A stretch of DNA of 64,000 nucleotides. Source: Aquicella lusitana. GTDB taxonomy: Bacteria; Pseudomonadota; Gammaproteobacteria; DSM-16500. The translations under genes and the position numbers were made by a program. The stretch covers positions 992,001 to 1,056,000 of the forward strand of contig NZ_LR699114.1 of NCBI RefSeq assembly GCF_902459475.1. The letters run 5' to 3'. Within the stretch, counting starts at the first letter, position 1. The number at the start of each line of letters is the position of its first letter. Shown one piece after another: positions 9,108 through 18,058 of the stretch. The notes under the pieces are model-generated. The model was not told the DNA's origin. It did no database searches and was given only the letters and a program-made list of their open reading frames with translations.

Positions 9108-10550
9108 ATGACCGATGTGCTCAAGATAGTTCGCCATGATTTGTTGGATCCTGCCGGGCTGACTGACAGGGAATTGCAAAATGTTATCCATCAGCTGGCA
9201 GGGCGTAATGTGGATTACGCAGACCTTTATTTTCAATCAACTTATTCGGAATCCTGGATGCTGGAAGACGGCATTATTAAAGGCGGCAGCTTCGACATTG
9301 ATCGAGGCGTAGGCGTGCGCGCCATGAGCGGTGAAAAAACAGGGTTTGCCTATGCTGATGATATCGTGATGCCTGCCCTTTTGCAGGCGGCATCCGCGGC
9401 GCGTAGTATCGTCAAGCAAGGCGGCGAGCAGGCAGTTCAGGCATTTCATAAATTACCCGGCCATCAGCTTTATCAGCCTGTCAATCCCCTTCATTCGCTT
9501 TCTGAAAATGAAAAAGTGAATCTGCTGCAGCGAGTTGATCGTTACATACGCCAGAAAGATCCCCGCATCGTTCGAGTGAGCGTGAGTCTTGCAGGTGAAT
9601 ATGAAACCATTCTAGTGATGGCAAGCGACGGTCATCTGGCTGCGGATGTGAGACCGCTGGTCCGTCTGAACATCAGTCTGGTAGTTGAGCAAGAAGGCCG
9701 ACGTGAATCAGGTTATGCGGGCGGTGGCGGGCGTTTTAATTATCAGCATTTTCTTGAAGGCGATTTGGCTTTTCAATATGCGGATGAAGCATTGCGTCAG
9801 GCGCTGGTTAATCTGGAAGCTGTCGATGCACCAGCGGGTCCTATGACGGTCGTGCTTGGCCCGGGTTGGCCGGGTGTGCTGCTGCATGAAGCAGTGGGCC
9901 ATGGCTTAGAAGGTGACTTTAACCGTAAAGGTATTTCAGCTTACAGCGGCAGTATGGGGAAAAAAGTAGCGAGTGATTTATGCACTATCGTGGATAACGG
10001 CACACTGGAACATCGCCGCGGCTCGCTCAATGTAGATGATGAGGGCATACCCACCCAGAATAATGTACTCATTGAAAACGGTATCTTACGCAATTATATG
10101 ATGGATAAGCGTAATGCGCGTCTGATGGGTGTGAAGTCAACTGGTAATGGCAGGCGCGAGTCTTATGCGCACCTACCGCTGCCGCGCATGACAAACACTT
10201 ATATGCTGCCAGGTAAGTCAGCGCCGGAAGAAATTATTGCTTCCGTCAAAAAAGGTATCTATGCCGTTAATTTTGGCGGTGGTCAGGTGGATATTACCTC
10301 CGGAAAATTTGTGTTTTCAGCGAGTGAGGCTTATCTCATTGAAAACGGCAAGCTGGGTGCGCCGGTTAAAGGCGCAACCTTGATAGGAAACGGTCCGGAT
10401 GCGCTAACAAAGGTTTCTATGGTAGGTAATGACCTTAAACTGGATACGGGCGTTGGCGTTTGCGGAAAGGATGGGCAAAGCGTGCCTGTCGGTGTAGGTC
10501 AGCCAACCTTACGTGTGGATGAGCTGACAGTGGGCGGGACGAAAGCATAA
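9108..10550 (+). CDS. tldD: metalloprotease subunit TldD
   Basis: TldD and PmbA (TldE) form a heterodimeric cytosolic zinc protease that degrades unfolded peptides; in E. coli it matures microcin B17 and affects CcdA stability. The 480-residue protein carries the catalytic HEAVGH motif at about residues 260-265, followed by [10 protein letters not shown], and the C-terminal zinc-ligand region around [19 protein letters not shown]. The length is as usual for TldD. The partner gene follows after 41 bp on the same strand, the operon arrangement being absent in E. coli but common elsewhere. There is no sign of a nearby peptide antibiotic precursor, so a housekeeping role is most likely. Confidence 0.95.
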   Translation: MTDVLKIVRHDLLDPAGLTDRELQNVIHQLAGRNVDYADLYFQSTYSESWMLEDGIIKGGSFDIDRGVGVRAMSGEKTGFAYADDIVMPALLQAASAARSIVKQGGEQAVQAFHKLPGHQLYQPVNPLHSLSENEKVNLLQRVDRYIRQKDPRIVRVSVSLAGEYETILVMASDGHLAADVRPLVRLNISLVVEQEGRRESGYAGGGGRFNYQHFLEGDLAFQYADEALRQALVNLEAVDAPAGPMTVVLGPGWPGVLLHEAVGHGLEGDFNRKGISAYSGSMGKKVASDLCTIVDNGTLEHRRGSLNVDDEGIPTQNNVLIENGILRNYMMDKRNARLMGVKSTGNGRRESYAHLPLPRMTNTYMLPGKSAPEEIIASVKKGIYAVNFGGGQVDITSGKFVFSASEAYLIENGKLGAPVKGATLIGNGPDALTKVSMVGNDLKLDTGVGVCGKDGQSVPVGVGQPTLRVDELTVGGTKA

Positions 10551-10591
10551 GGTCATCAGATTTTAGGAATACCCGAATCAGTTTTGTTTAA

Positions 10592-11947
10592 ATGGAAAAT
10601 ACGATGAAAGAAGTTGCACGATCAGGATTAACGCTGGATCAGTTACAATCCATTTCTCAGGAAATTCTTCAACAAGCTGCGCGACTTGGCGCTCACGAAG
10701 CAGAAGTGGCTATTACGGCCAATAAAGGATTTTCTGTCAACGCGCGTCAGGGCGACGTGGAGACAGTTGAGTATAATCAGGACAAAGCAATTGAAATTAC
10801 CGTGTTTTTCGGGAAGCGCTCCGGCTCGTCCAGTTTATCGGATATACGCAGTGAAGCTGTGCGCGCAGCGGTGGAAGCGGCTTGCCATATTGCCAAATTT
10901 ACCGATGAAGATCCGGCCGCTGGCCTTGCGGATAAAGAAGAGCTGGCCTTGCAATATCCCCAGCTGGACCTTGCTCATCCGTGGTCTCTTACCGTTGAAC
11001 AGGCCATTGAGCTTGCCTGCCAATGTGAACGCGAAGCGGTTGCTTACGATAAACGTATTATGAGCGCAGAAGAAGTAACAGTCGCGACGGTGGATGCATT
11101 TAACCTGTACGCTAACAGCTTGGGTTTTACTGGCTATTTTCCACTGAGCCGCCACGATATTAGCTGTGTGCTGGTTGCAAAAGAAGGGGATGAGATGCAG
11201 CGTGATTTTAGCTACACCCTCGCTGTTGATCCCGCGCAGCTGGAATCCGTATCGCAAGTAGCAAGACATGCTGCAGAGCGAACCATCAATCGCCTGGGAG
11301 CAAGACGTTTGCGTACAACCAAAGCGCCTATCGTTTTTCTGGCGGAGGAAGCGCGAGGATTGCTAGGTTCATTTACGGCAGCCATACAAGGCGGAAATAT
11401 TTATCGTAAATCATCTTTCCTGCTGGATCAGCTGGACAAACAGATTTTCCCTTCGTTTATTTCTATCCAGGAACAGCCACATCTGCCACGCGCATTAGGC
11501 AGTGCGCCTTTTGACGATGATGGTGTTATTACTCGACCTAATGTATTTATCGAAAACGGTATCCTTCGTACTTATGCGCTGGGAACTTACGCAGCACGCA
11601 AATTAGGCATGAAAACCACGGGAAATGCGGGTGGGGTACATAACTTGACAATACAGCCCGGCGGTCTTGACTTGCCTGCCTTATTGAAAAAAATGGGTAC
11701 AGGCTTGTTAATTACGGAATTAATGGGGCAAGGCGTTAATCTGGTAACAGGCGATTACTCACGTGGGGCCAGCGGTTTCTGGGTGGAAAACGGCGAGATT
11801 CAATATCCGGTCCATGAGATTACTGTAGCAGGCCGTTTGCAGGATATGTATGCACATATTGTGGAAGTCGGTAATGATGTGGATGTGCGTGGGAATATTC
11901 GTACGGGCTCTATTTTAATCGAAGAAATGATGATTGCAGGAAGCTGA
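10592..11947 (+). CDS. pmbA: metalloprotease subunit PmbA/TldE
   Basis: This 451-residue protein is the non-catalytic partner of TldD: it has the same overall fold (Q-G-D-V-E-T-V-E near residue 50, F-I-E-N-G-I-L-R-T-Y in the C-terminal half, and the ending GNIRTGSILIEEMMIAG) but lacks the HExxxH zinc motif. In the TldD/E complex it shapes the tunnel that admits unfolded peptide. It lies immediately downstream of tldD, so expression is coupled. Two ATGs (10592 and 10604) are possible; the first is used here. The assignment is firm because of both sequence and neighbour. Confidence 0.94.
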   Translation: MENTMKEVARSGLTLDQLQSISQEILQQAARLGAHEAEVAITANKGFSVNARQGDVETVEYNQDKAIEITVFFGKRSGSSSLSDIRSEAVRAAVEAACHIAKFTDEDPAAGLADKEELALQYPQLDLAHPWSLTVEQAIELACQCEREAVAYDKRIMSAEEVTVATVDAFNLYANSLGFTGYFPLSRHDISCVLVAKEGDEMQRDFSYTLAVDPAQLESVSQVARHAAERTINRLGARRLRTTKAPIVFLAEEARGLLGSFTAAIQGGNIYRKSSFLLDQLDKQIFPSFISIQEQPHLPRALGSAPFDDDGVITRPNVFIENGILRTYALGTYAARKLGMKTTGNAGGVHNLTIQPGGLDLPALLKKMGTGLLITELMGQGVNLVTGDYSRGASGFWVENGEIQYPVHEITVAGRLQDMYAHIVEVGNDVDVRGNIRTGSILIEEMMIAGS

Positions 11948-12091
11948 TCAATGAAAATAGTGCAATGATCGAAGCTGGCTCGAGCGTGGCTTATGAAGGC
12001 TTGGTAGTGATTGAGAGCGGCAGCAAGCGGCAGCGAGAGAAGTCGATTGCTGTGTTTGTATTATCATTTAATATCAATAATAAGCCTAGAT

Positions 12092-12358
12092 TTATTCTTC
12101 ACCAAATTTATCGTTAATCAATTTTAAAATCGCCTCCAGCGCTTCTTTTTCATCTTCACCGGTAATCACCACGTCAAGCACATTATCCTTTTGTGCGCCC
12201 AAAGTGATAACGCCCATGATGCTTTTGCAATCCACAACACGGTCACGGTAAACCAGTTCAATGCGGCTTTGGAATTGTTTGGCGATGTCTACCAGCTTGG
12301 CGGCTGCACGTGTGTGCAGGCCAAGCTTGTTTTGTATGGTGACTTGTTGTCTTATCAT
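12092..12358 (-). CDS. ptsO: HPr-family phosphocarrier (NPr-like)
   Basis: The 88-residue protein is an HPr-fold phosphocarrier. The active-site histidine is in NKLGLHTRAAAKLV near residue 16, and the regulatory-serine region reads VDCKSIMGVITLGA. The R-A-A after the histidine (instead of R-P-A) and the position at the end of the lpt-hpf cluster fit the nitrogen-related PTS protein NPr. No EIIA-Ntr (ptsN) gene is present next to it. The start chosen is ATG at 12358, which gives the usual HPr N-terminus; an in-frame GTG at 12376 would add six residues and overlap hpf by 14 bp. HPr proper cannot be excluded. Confidence 0.85.
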   Translation of the reverse strand: MIRQQVTIQNKLGLHTRAAAKLVDIAKQFQSRIELVYRDRVVDCKSIMGVITLGAQKDNVLDVVITGEDEKEALEAILKLINDKFGEE

Positions 12359-12362
12359 TTTA

Positions 12363-12653
12363 TCAATGCTGCTCACTGATTTTCTCTTTATGTTTAGTCA
12401 ATTGAGTTGATAATTTATCGATCATGGCTTCGATGGCCTTGTACATATCTTCATTTTCTGCCCGTGCGTGAATTTCGGCGCCTTTGATGTGAGCGGTTGC
12501 TTCTGCAATATGAGTGATGTTTTCGATATGCAGAACCAAATTGATTTGCATGATAAAGTCGAAGCGCTTTTGAAGCGGTTGTAATTTTTCAGTGGCAAAC
12601 GCTTTGAGGGCAGGGGTGATGTCTATGTTTTTGCCTACGAATTGTAATTGCAT
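12363..12653 (-). CDS. hpf: ribosome hibernation promoting factor
   Basis: The 96-residue protein is a short HPF/YfiA: it begins MQLQFVGKNIDITPALKAF, has the D-F-I-M-Q-I-N-L-V-L strand and the ADAT-like AEATAHIKGAEIHARAENEDMY stretch split over two strands, and ends with a basic helix. Such proteins bind the 30S decoding centre and promote 100S ribosome dimers in stationary phase. I start it at 12653, where GAGGA lies a proper distance upstream; an upstream ATG at 12707 would add 18 residues with no counterpart in the family. It is 63 bp downstream of lptB and four bases before npr, as in the rpoN-hpf-ptsN cluster, although rpoN itself is missing. Confidence 0.92.
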   Translation of the reverse strand: MQLQFVGKNIDITPALKAFATEKLQPLQKRFDFIMQINLVLHIENITHIAEATAHIKGAEIHARAENEDMYKAIEAMIDKLSTQLTKHKEKISEQH

Positions 12654-12716
12654 TGCTGTTTTCCTCTTTTCTTTAACTTGAAATTTATTCTCTCCGCGGC
12701 TTGCCATGGGGACTTT

Positions 12717-13445
12717 CTATAAATCAAAATCTTCGCCCAGGTAAACGGTGCGGACTTCGTTATTTGTCAGGATGGCTTCGGGATTACCTTCACAAATGAT
12801 TTTGCCCTGATTGACGATATAGGCGCGTTCACAAATCGTCAATGTATCACGCACATTGTGATCGGTGATTAAAATGCCAATCCCGCGTTTGCGCAAATGA
12901 TTAATGATGCGTTTGACATCCAGTACGGAAATAGGATCAATTCCCGCAAAGGGCTCGTCCAGCAGGATAAATTTGGGCTCTGTTGCCAGCGCTCTTGCTA
13001 TTTCCGTGCGTCGCCGTTCACCGCCGGATAAACTCATGCCCAGGGTGTCACGAATATGCGAAATGCGAAACTCTTCCAGTAACTGATCGAGCTTCATCCT
13101 GCGTTCTGATCTGGTTAAATCAGAACGCAATTCAAGAATAGCCATAATATTTTGCGCGACCGTTAATTTGCGGAAGATAGAAGCCTCCTGCGGCAGATAA
13201 CTGATGCCCAATTGCGCGCGTAAATGCACAGGCAGCTTTGTGATGTCTTTATCACCCAGCATGATGCTGCCGCCGTCCGTAGGGATCAGGCCAACAATCA
13301 TGTAGAAAGACGTGGTTTTGCCGGCGCCATTTGGTCCCAGCAAGCCGACGACTTCACCTTGGTGAATGCGCAGCGAAACGTCTTTCACCACGTCACGTGA
13401 TTTATATTTTTTTCTCAGATGTTCAGCGTTTAGTATATGTGACAT
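12717..13445 (-). CDS. lptB: LPS export ABC transporter ATPase LptB
   Basis: LptB is the cytosolic ATPase of the LptB2FGC complex that pulls lipopolysaccharide from the inner membrane. The 242-residue protein has Walker A ([10 protein letters not shown], near residue 39), the Q-loop in [14 protein letters not shown], the signature LSGGERRR, Walker B ([13 protein letters not shown]) and the switch histidine in [11 protein letters not shown]. These match LptB more closely than the related branched-chain amino acid ATPases. It starts three bases after lptA stops. LptF and LptG are not in this window, which is usual because they sit in a separate operon. Confidence 0.97.
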   Translation of the reverse strand: MSHILNAEHLRKKYKSRDVVKDVSLRIHQGEVVGLLGPNGAGKTTSFYMIVGLIPTDGGSIMLGDKDITKLPVHLRAQLGISYLPQEASIFRKLTVAQNIMAILELRSDLTRSERRMKLDQLLEEFRISHIRDTLGMSLSGGERRRTEIARALATEPKFILLDEPFAGIDPISVLDVKRIINHLRKRGIGILITDHNVRDTLTICERAYIVNQGKIICEGNPEAILTNNEVRTVYLGEDFDL

Positions 13446-13448
13446 AAA

Positions 13449-13985
13449 TTAATTATCTGGATTATACACAAGCACAGCGCGTGCGTTTTTAGAGGCGGGC
13501 ACCGTGACTGTTTGATCGTTCATATTATAGAGAATAACCTGGCCTTGAAAACTATTTTCTCCCTGCGTAACAACCGCATCCTTTTCCAATACCACATTAG
13601 CGGTAGTGGGATAATATTTAATGATCTTTGCATAAGCGTGCATGACAGCGTCGCCTTCCTTGGGAATGGTCCAGTAATGTGCCTGTTTCGTAAAACCATA
13701 GGCGATAGCTTCCTGGATTTTGTGTTTGATATTGTCTTTTGTCACGAGCTTGTCTGCCGTGAGATGTGTTGTTCCCTGGTCGACTTTCACATTGCCTTCA
13801 AATATCTTAATGCCGGTTTTGTAATTATAAGAAGAACGTTCGGAGACAATGTAAACTTTTTCCAGTTTATCTTCTGGTAGCGCCATGGCCTGCGAGTTGA
13901 TTAAGAGTGCCAGCAATATCAGGCCGGACAATGACTTTGTGATGGAGCCTGTTTGAAAGGCTTGGTTAAATTTCGTGGGTGTCAT
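13449..13985 (-). CDS. lptA: LPS transport periplasmic protein LptA
   Basis: LptA forms the periplasmic bridge that carries LPS from LptC to LptD. The 178-residue form chosen here has a signal peptide (LSGLILLALLINSQAMA, cleavage before LPED) and the OstA/LptA beta-jellyroll (KIFEGNVKVDQGTTHLTAD, TANVVLEKDAVVTQGENSF, FQGQVILYNMNDQTVTV). The frame is open upstream to an ATG at 14222 inside lptC, which would give 257 residues, but those 79 extra residues are encoded by a palindrome and tandem-repeat block and contain repeated C-H-P-x-L units. I therefore start at 13985, although that ATG sits in the palindrome and has only a poor ribosome-binding site, so translational coupling from lptC is possible. 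Confidence 0.85.
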   Translation of the reverse strand: MTPTKFNQAFQTGSITKSLSGLILLALLINSQAMALPEDKLEKVYIVSERSSYNYKTGIKIFEGNVKVDQGTTHLTADKLVTKDNIKHKIQEAIAYGFTKQAHYWTIPKEGDAVMHAYAKIIKYYPTTANVVLEKDAVVTQGENSFQGQVILYNMNDQTVTVPASKNARAVLVYNPDN

Positions 13986-14071
13986 CCCGCACTTGTTGCG
14001 GGGTCTGGTGTATAAAAATAATGTATTTATGATTTTTTTGATACCGGATTCCGCAACAAGTGCGGGATGAC
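13981..14071. repeat. 21-bp perfect inverted repeat (palindromic element) at lptA start
   Basis: Bases 13981-14001 and 14051-14071 are exact reverse complements (both arms contain CCCGCACTTGTTGCGG or its complement) separated by 49 bp. The arm ends carry the GTCATCC/GGATGAC tip shared with the palindromes at 31.3 and 41.3 kb. The lptA start codon falls in the left arm. Confidence 0.9.
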
Positions 14072-14157
14072 AAAATCCAAGCACAGGATGACAAAGCCTT
14101 GCAGGATGACAAAACCTCAGTACGGGGTGACAAAACTTAAGTATGAGTTGACAAAAC
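14064..14157. repeat. five degenerate GGATGACAAAA tandem units
   Basis: The right palindrome arm is followed by repeats of a (A/G)GGATGACAAAA-type unit, whose GATGAC-equivalents start at 14066, 14087, 14105, 14126 and 14147. The spacings are 21, 18, 21 and 21 bp, all multiples of three, so the minus-strand frame stays open and encodes repeated C-H-P-like units. Confidence 0.8.
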
Positions 14158-14205
14158 CGTATTGCAATTTTGTTACACTGCCGATTAACTTTCATCATTA
14201 TCCAT

Positions 14206-14775
14206 TTAAGAAGTAGGTACATATTCCCCTCTTGCCTGCGATAATAGATTAATATTGCCAGTATTCATATCTGCGTGCATGCCCACCGCTTTAACGATGG
14301 TGTTCGGTTGTATCATGGTAATGTGATCTTTGGTGTCGGCGGTCTGTTCATTGGGATGCACGGTTAGTGTGGGCGTTTTGATGAGTGTTGCAGGATTATC
14401 GGTGTCCGCGGAATGGTGAATAACAACATCTTCCCAAAAATCCACCGTATCAATTCCCTGTGTTGATTTGGCGTATTTGGAAGTGATATACCAGGGTTGC
14501 GGCGATTTGCGGTAAAGCGTTAATTGCGGCGCCAATAATTGCGTTGTGTCATTTTCAGAATAGTGGACCATCTTGGGCGTGACGATCTTCATTTTGGGTT
14601 TGCCCTGTTTGCCCATGATAACAGCCACCACATCTTCCATAAAAGCATCAGGAATATGCCGGCTTTGTGTGGGCGTGATTGTTTGTGGGCGGTAATAGGA
14701 TAAAAGCGCGGTCCAGGCAGCAAAACCCATGGCGGCGATAAAGCCAAGACTGATAATCGTATTTTTATATCGCAT
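14206..14775 (-). CDS. lptC: LPS export protein LptC
   Basis: The 189-residue protein has one N-terminal membrane anchor (ISLGFIAAMGFAAWTALLSYY) and a periplasmic jellyroll typical of LptC: P-D-A-F-M-E-D near residue 42, a GKPKMKIVTPKMVHYSENDTT stretch, and WYITSKYAKS further on. LptC couples the inner-membrane LptBFG complex to the LptA bridge. Position between kdsC and lptA and in the same orientation supports the assignment more strongly than the divergent sequence alone. The ends of lptC and the open frame of lptA overlap by 17 bp if the upstream lptA start is used. Confidence 0.88.
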   Translation of the reverse strand: MRYKNTIISLGFIAAMGFAAWTALLSYYRPQTITPTQSRHIPDAFMEDVVAVIMGKQGKPKMKIVTPKMVHYSENDTTQLLAPQLTLYRKSPQPWYITSKYAKSTQGIDTVDFWEDVVIHHSADTDNPATLIKTPTLTVHPNEQTADTKDHITMIQPNTIVKAVGMHADMNTGNINLLSQARGEYVPTS

Positions 14776-14790
14776 GAAGAATGCCAGCCA

Positions 14791-15315
14791 TTATTTTGTG
14801 AGATAGGATTGTATCACAGATTGATACTGGCCCTGCGCTTCCATAATGAATTCGCAAATTTCCCGTACTGCGCCTTTTCCGGCTTTTGTTTTAGTAATTA
14901 AATCAGCATGTTGCTTGATGATAGTGGGCGCCTTGGGCACAGTGATTGCGAATCCCGCCCGGCGCAGCAAAGGGAGATCCGGTAAGTCATCGCCCATGTA
15001 GGCAATTTCTTGGTCATTTAGCTGTAATTTTTCTTTTAGTTCTTCATAAGCGGGTAATTTGTCATCTTGGCCGAGATAAGCATATTCGATATTTAGTTCC
15101 CGCATCCGACGCAGGACCGCTTCGGATGTCTTGCCAGAAATCACTGCAACCTGAACGCCCGTTTTCTGCAGCAGTTTGATACCCAGGCCATCATAAATGC
15201 TAAAGCCTTTTACCTCGATGCCCTGATTGCCATAATAAAGGATACCCGTGGTTAATATACCGTCAATATCCAGAATTAAAAGGCGAATACTCTTCGCTTT
15301 TTCAACCAGCTCCAT
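14791..15315 (-). CDS. kdsC: 3-deoxy-D-manno-octulosonate 8-phosphate phosphatase
   Basis: KdsC removes phosphate from Kdo-8-P, giving Kdo for LPS inner core. The 174-residue protein is a small HAD phosphatase with the nucleophile motif LLILDIDGILTTG (near residue 15), Y-D-G-L-G-I-K-L-L, motif II A-V-I-S-G-K, and motif IV YMGDDLPDLPLL. It has no cap domain and would work as a tetramer, as the family does. It overlaps kdsD by one base (TAATG), showing translational coupling, and is followed by the lpt genes after 15 bp. Confidence 0.95.
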   Translation of the reverse strand: MELVEKAKSIRLLILDIDGILTTGILYYGNQGIEVKGFSIYDGLGIKLLQKTGVQVAVISGKTSEAVLRRMRELNIEYAYLGQDDKLPAYEELKEKLQLNDQEIAYMGDDLPDLPLLRRAGFAITVPKAPTIIKQHADLITKTKAGKGAVREICEFIMEAQGQYQSVIQSYLTK

Positions 15316-16307
15316 TAAACGACTCCTGCCCGAAGAATATCGTGAATATGAATAATGCCATCTGGTTTATTCTGCTCATCAACAACGACCAGCGAAGTGA
15401 TTTTGTAAGTTTCCATGATGTTGAGTGCTTCGGCTGCAAGAAAATGGCGTGTAATGGTTTTAGGATTTCTGGACATGACTTGTTGAATTTGTGTATTGTG
15501 AATATCCGCATTTTTGTCAAAAGCGCGGCGCACGTCGCCATCCGTGAAGATACCGATCAGCTCGCCCGCGTCATTAATGACGGTTGTCATACCCAGTTTT
15601 TTGCGTGTCATTTCCACGAGTGCTTCTTTGAGCGAATGATGCTGGCTGACAAGGGGAATTTCATCGCCTTGGTGCATGATTTCATCTACGCGCAGCAATA
15701 ACCGGCGGCCGAGTGTGCCGCCAGGATGAGATAGGGCAAAATCAGTTTCTGTAAAGCCGCGCTTTTCCAAGAGCGCCATCGCAAGCGCATCACCCATGAC
15801 GAGTGCTGCGGTGGTACTGGAGGTGGGAGCGAGTCCCAAGGGGCAGGCTTCTTTTTCTACGCTGACATCGATGTTGATCGTTGCGGCCCTGGCCAGAGTG
15901 GAATGGGGTTTGCCTGTCAGGGTAATTAGCGGAATATTAAGCCGCTTTACAAAAGGAAGAATGGAGATAATTTCTTCCGATTCGCCCGAATTGGATAACG
16001 CTAGCAAGACATCACGCTTGGTAATCATGCCAATATCACCATGCTTTGCTTCACTGGGGTGAATGAAAAAAGCCGGGCTTCCTGTGCTAGCAAAGGTGGC
16101 AGCGATTTTTTTGCTGATATGACCGGACTTTCCCACGCCGGTTACGGCAATGCGGCCTTCGCAGCTATGCAGGAACTGGCAGGCTTTGGCAAAGTTCTGA
16201 TCAATGCGGTCCATCAGTGAGCTGATCATTTTTGCTTCAGTCTCAACGACGGCTCGGCCGAGGTTACAAATTCTTTCAATATCCATCAGCAAATCCTGAA
16301 TTGACAT
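15315..16307 (-). CDS. kdsD: D-arabinose 5-phosphate isomerase
   Basis: KdsD converts ribulose-5-phosphate to arabinose-5-phosphate, the precursor of Kdo. The 330-residue protein has an N-terminal SIS sugar-isomerase domain (GVGKSGHISKKIAATFASTG, then the catalytic HPSEAKHGDIGM with the conserved histidine) and two C-terminal CBS repeats (about 205-330). This is the standard length for the API family. It is the first gene of the minus-strand cluster and is divergent from mlaF with 160 bp between, the same neighbourhood (mla-kdsDC-lpt) as in E. coli. Confidence 0.96.
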   Translation of the reverse strand: MSIQDLLMDIERICNLGRAVVETEAKMISSLMDRIDQNFAKACQFLHSCEGRIAVTGVGKSGHISKKIAATFASTGSPAFFIHPSEAKHGDIGMITKRDVLLALSNSGESEEIISILPFVKRLNIPLITLTGKPHSTLARAATINIDVSVEKEACPLGLAPTSSTTAALVMGDALAMALLEKRGFTETDFALSHPGGTLGRRLLLRVDEIMHQGDEIPLVSQHHSLKEALVEMTRKKLGMTTVINDAGELIGIFTDGDVRRAFDKNADIHNTQIQQVMSRNPKTITRHFLAAEALNIMETYKITSLVVVDEQNKPDGIIHIHDILRAGVV

Positions 16308-16467
16308 TTAGTTAGGATGCATTATCTTAGCGTTGCTTGAGGAAGGGGACAAGCTTATTGTCTCCGGCTCCGCAGCCGATGGGGATGAGAAAAATAAGAT
16401 AGGTTTAGGATGGCTGCTGGGACTTTACCTACTAGCTATTTAAACGTTCATTTGCGAAACTTAGGGT

Positions 16468-17277
16468 ATGCCAGAAAATATAGTTGAAATCAGCAAGATG
16501 TCTTTTGCACATGAAAACGGCAATGTCGTTTTCCAAGATGTGGACATCGTCATTCCCCGCGGGAAAATAACGGCCATTATGGGACCGAGCGGAACAGGAA
16601 AAACCACTTTATTGCGGCTGATTGGTGGGCAGCTGACCCCTACTAAAGGTGAAATTACTGTTGCGGGCAAAAAAATCCACCAATTATCCTGGAAAGAGTT
16701 ATACCGACTGCGAAAGCGGATGGGTATGCTGTTCCAGAGCGGCGGTCTTTTTACCCATCTCAATGTCTTTGAGAATGTGGCCTTTCCTCTCCGTGAACAT
16801 ACCAAGTTATCAGAGTCCATGGTGCACACATTAGTGCTAATGAAATTGCAGATGGTGGGTTTACGCGGTGCCGCCTATCTGATGCCAAGTGAACTATCGG
16901 GCGGTATGGCAAGACGTGTTGCACTTGCCCGCGCAATTGCACTCGATCCCGAGATTATCATGTATGACGAACCTTTTACCGGCCAAGATCCTATCTCCAT
17001 GGGTGTGCTGGTAAAACTGATACGTACCCTAAACGGTGCTCTCAATATGACTAGCATTATCGTTTCCCATGATGTGCAGGAAACCTTGAGTATTTCAGAC
17101 TATGTCTATGTTATTTCAGGCAATAAAATAATAGGGCAGGGTACGCCAGAGGAAATCACACACAAACCTTCAGCGCAGTTGCAGCAGTTTATCCAGGGAC
17201 TGCCGGATGGTCCTGTGCCTTTTGATTACCCCGCCAAACCATTGCAGCAGGATTTTCTGGAAGGATTAGCCACATGA
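16468..17277 (+). CDS. mlaF: phospholipid transport ATPase MlaF
   Basis: MlaF powers the MlaFEDB complex, which moves phospholipids between the inner membrane and the periplasmic carrier MlaC to keep outer-membrane asymmetry. The 269-residue protein has Walker [12 protein letters not shown] (about residue 40), the signature LSGGMARR, Walker [15 protein letters not shown] and switch histidine in IIVSHDVQE. The GMARR variant of the signature and the C-terminal extension are typical for the MlaF/Ttg2A group. It begins the operon and overlaps mlaE by four bases (ATGA). Confidence 0.96.
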   Translation: MPENIVEISKMSFAHENGNVVFQDVDIVIPRGKITAIMGPSGTGKTTLLRLIGGQLTPTKGEITVAGKKIHQLSWKELYRLRKRMGMLFQSGGLFTHLNVFENVAFPLREHTKLSESMVHTLVLMKLQMVGLRGAAYLMPSELSGGMARRVALARAIALDPEIIMYDEPFTGQDPISMGVLVKLIRTLNGALNMTSIIVSHDVQETLSISDYVYVISGNKIIGQGTPEEITHKPSAQLQQFIQGLPDGPVPFDYPAKPLQQDFLEGLAT

Positions 17278-18056
17278 TAAATAAACTCGCCCTGGTTGGG
17301 GCATGGGGGATTGATAACCTCCGCCAGCTTGGGAAAGCAGGTATATTGCTTCAGCGCGTGCTTTTTTTTCCGCCCAATTTTAGAAAAGGGTTCCCGCTGG
17401 TGATTCAGCAGATTTATGCGGAAGGGGTCTTATCACTGGTCATTATTGTGGTTTCAAGCTTGTTCATCGGCATGGTGCTTGCTTTGCAGGGCTACCATAC
17501 CCTTTCCAAGTTTGGTGCAGCGCAACAATTGGGGCCCCTGGTGGCCTTGAGCGTAGTGCGTGAATTGGGCCCAGTAGTGACGGCGATCTTATTCGCAGGA
17601 CGTGCAGGCTCAGCCGTGACAGCCGAGATTGGCCTGATGAAGGCGACCGCGCAGTTGTCCAGTATGGAAATGATGGCAGTTGATCCGCTGCGACGTGTGA
17701 TCTCTCCCCGTTTTTGGGGTGGTTTTATTTCAATGCCCTTGTTGACCATCATCTTTAATGTCACTGCCATTTATGGTGCTTATCTTGTGGGGGTTAAATG
17801 GCTTGGCCTGGACGCCGGGGTCTTCTGGTCAAATATGCAGTCTTCTGTGGATTTTCGTTCAGATGTTGTAAACGGTCTCATCAAAAGCCTCGTCTTTGGC
17901 GTAGCCGTAATATGGATAGCTGTCTCTCAAGGTTATGAGTCTCAACCCACGTCAGCGGGCATTGCCAGTGCAACGACCCGTTCCGTTGTTTATTCTTCAC
18001 TTGCCGTATTAGGGCTTGATTTTGTATTAACCGCCATGATGATAGGGGAATGGTAA
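17274..18056 (+). CDS. mlaE: phospholipid ABC transporter permease MlaE
   Basis: The 260-residue inner-membrane protein is the MlaE permease, with five to six membrane segments, and includes the family hallmarks [24 protein letters not shown], followed by E-I-G-L-M, and [18 protein letters not shown]. It provides the translocation path for lipid together with MlaD. Start overlaps mlaF by four bases and the stop precedes mlaD by two bases. Assignment is secure from sequence and operon order. Confidence 0.96.
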   Translation: MINKLALVGAWGIDNLRQLGKAGILLQRVLFFPPNFRKGFPLVIQQIYAEGVLSLVIIVVSSLFIGMVLALQGYHTLSKFGAAQQLGPLVALSVVRELGPVVTAILFAGRAGSAVTAEIGLMKATAQLSSMEMMAVDPLRRVISPRFWGGFISMPLLTIIFNVTAIYGAYLVGVKWLGLDAGVFWSNMQSSVDFRSDVVNGLIKSLVFGVAVIWIAVSQGYESQPTSAGIASATTRSVVYSSLAVLGLDFVLTAMMIGEW

Positions 18057-18058
18057 TC

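Noticed and set aside
10686-11269. 125- and 144-codon frames within pmbA
   Set aside because: Both overlap a conserved gene in other frames and have no matching features.
13981-14165. CRISPR array
   Set aside because: Units are only about 12 bp conserved, spacing is 18-21 bp and degenerate, and there are no cas genes; it is a tandem repeat.
13986-14222. 79-residue N-terminal extension of LptA as genuine coding sequence
   Set aside because: It is encoded by the palindrome and tandem repeats and precedes a normal signal peptide; a real protein start there would bury the signal.
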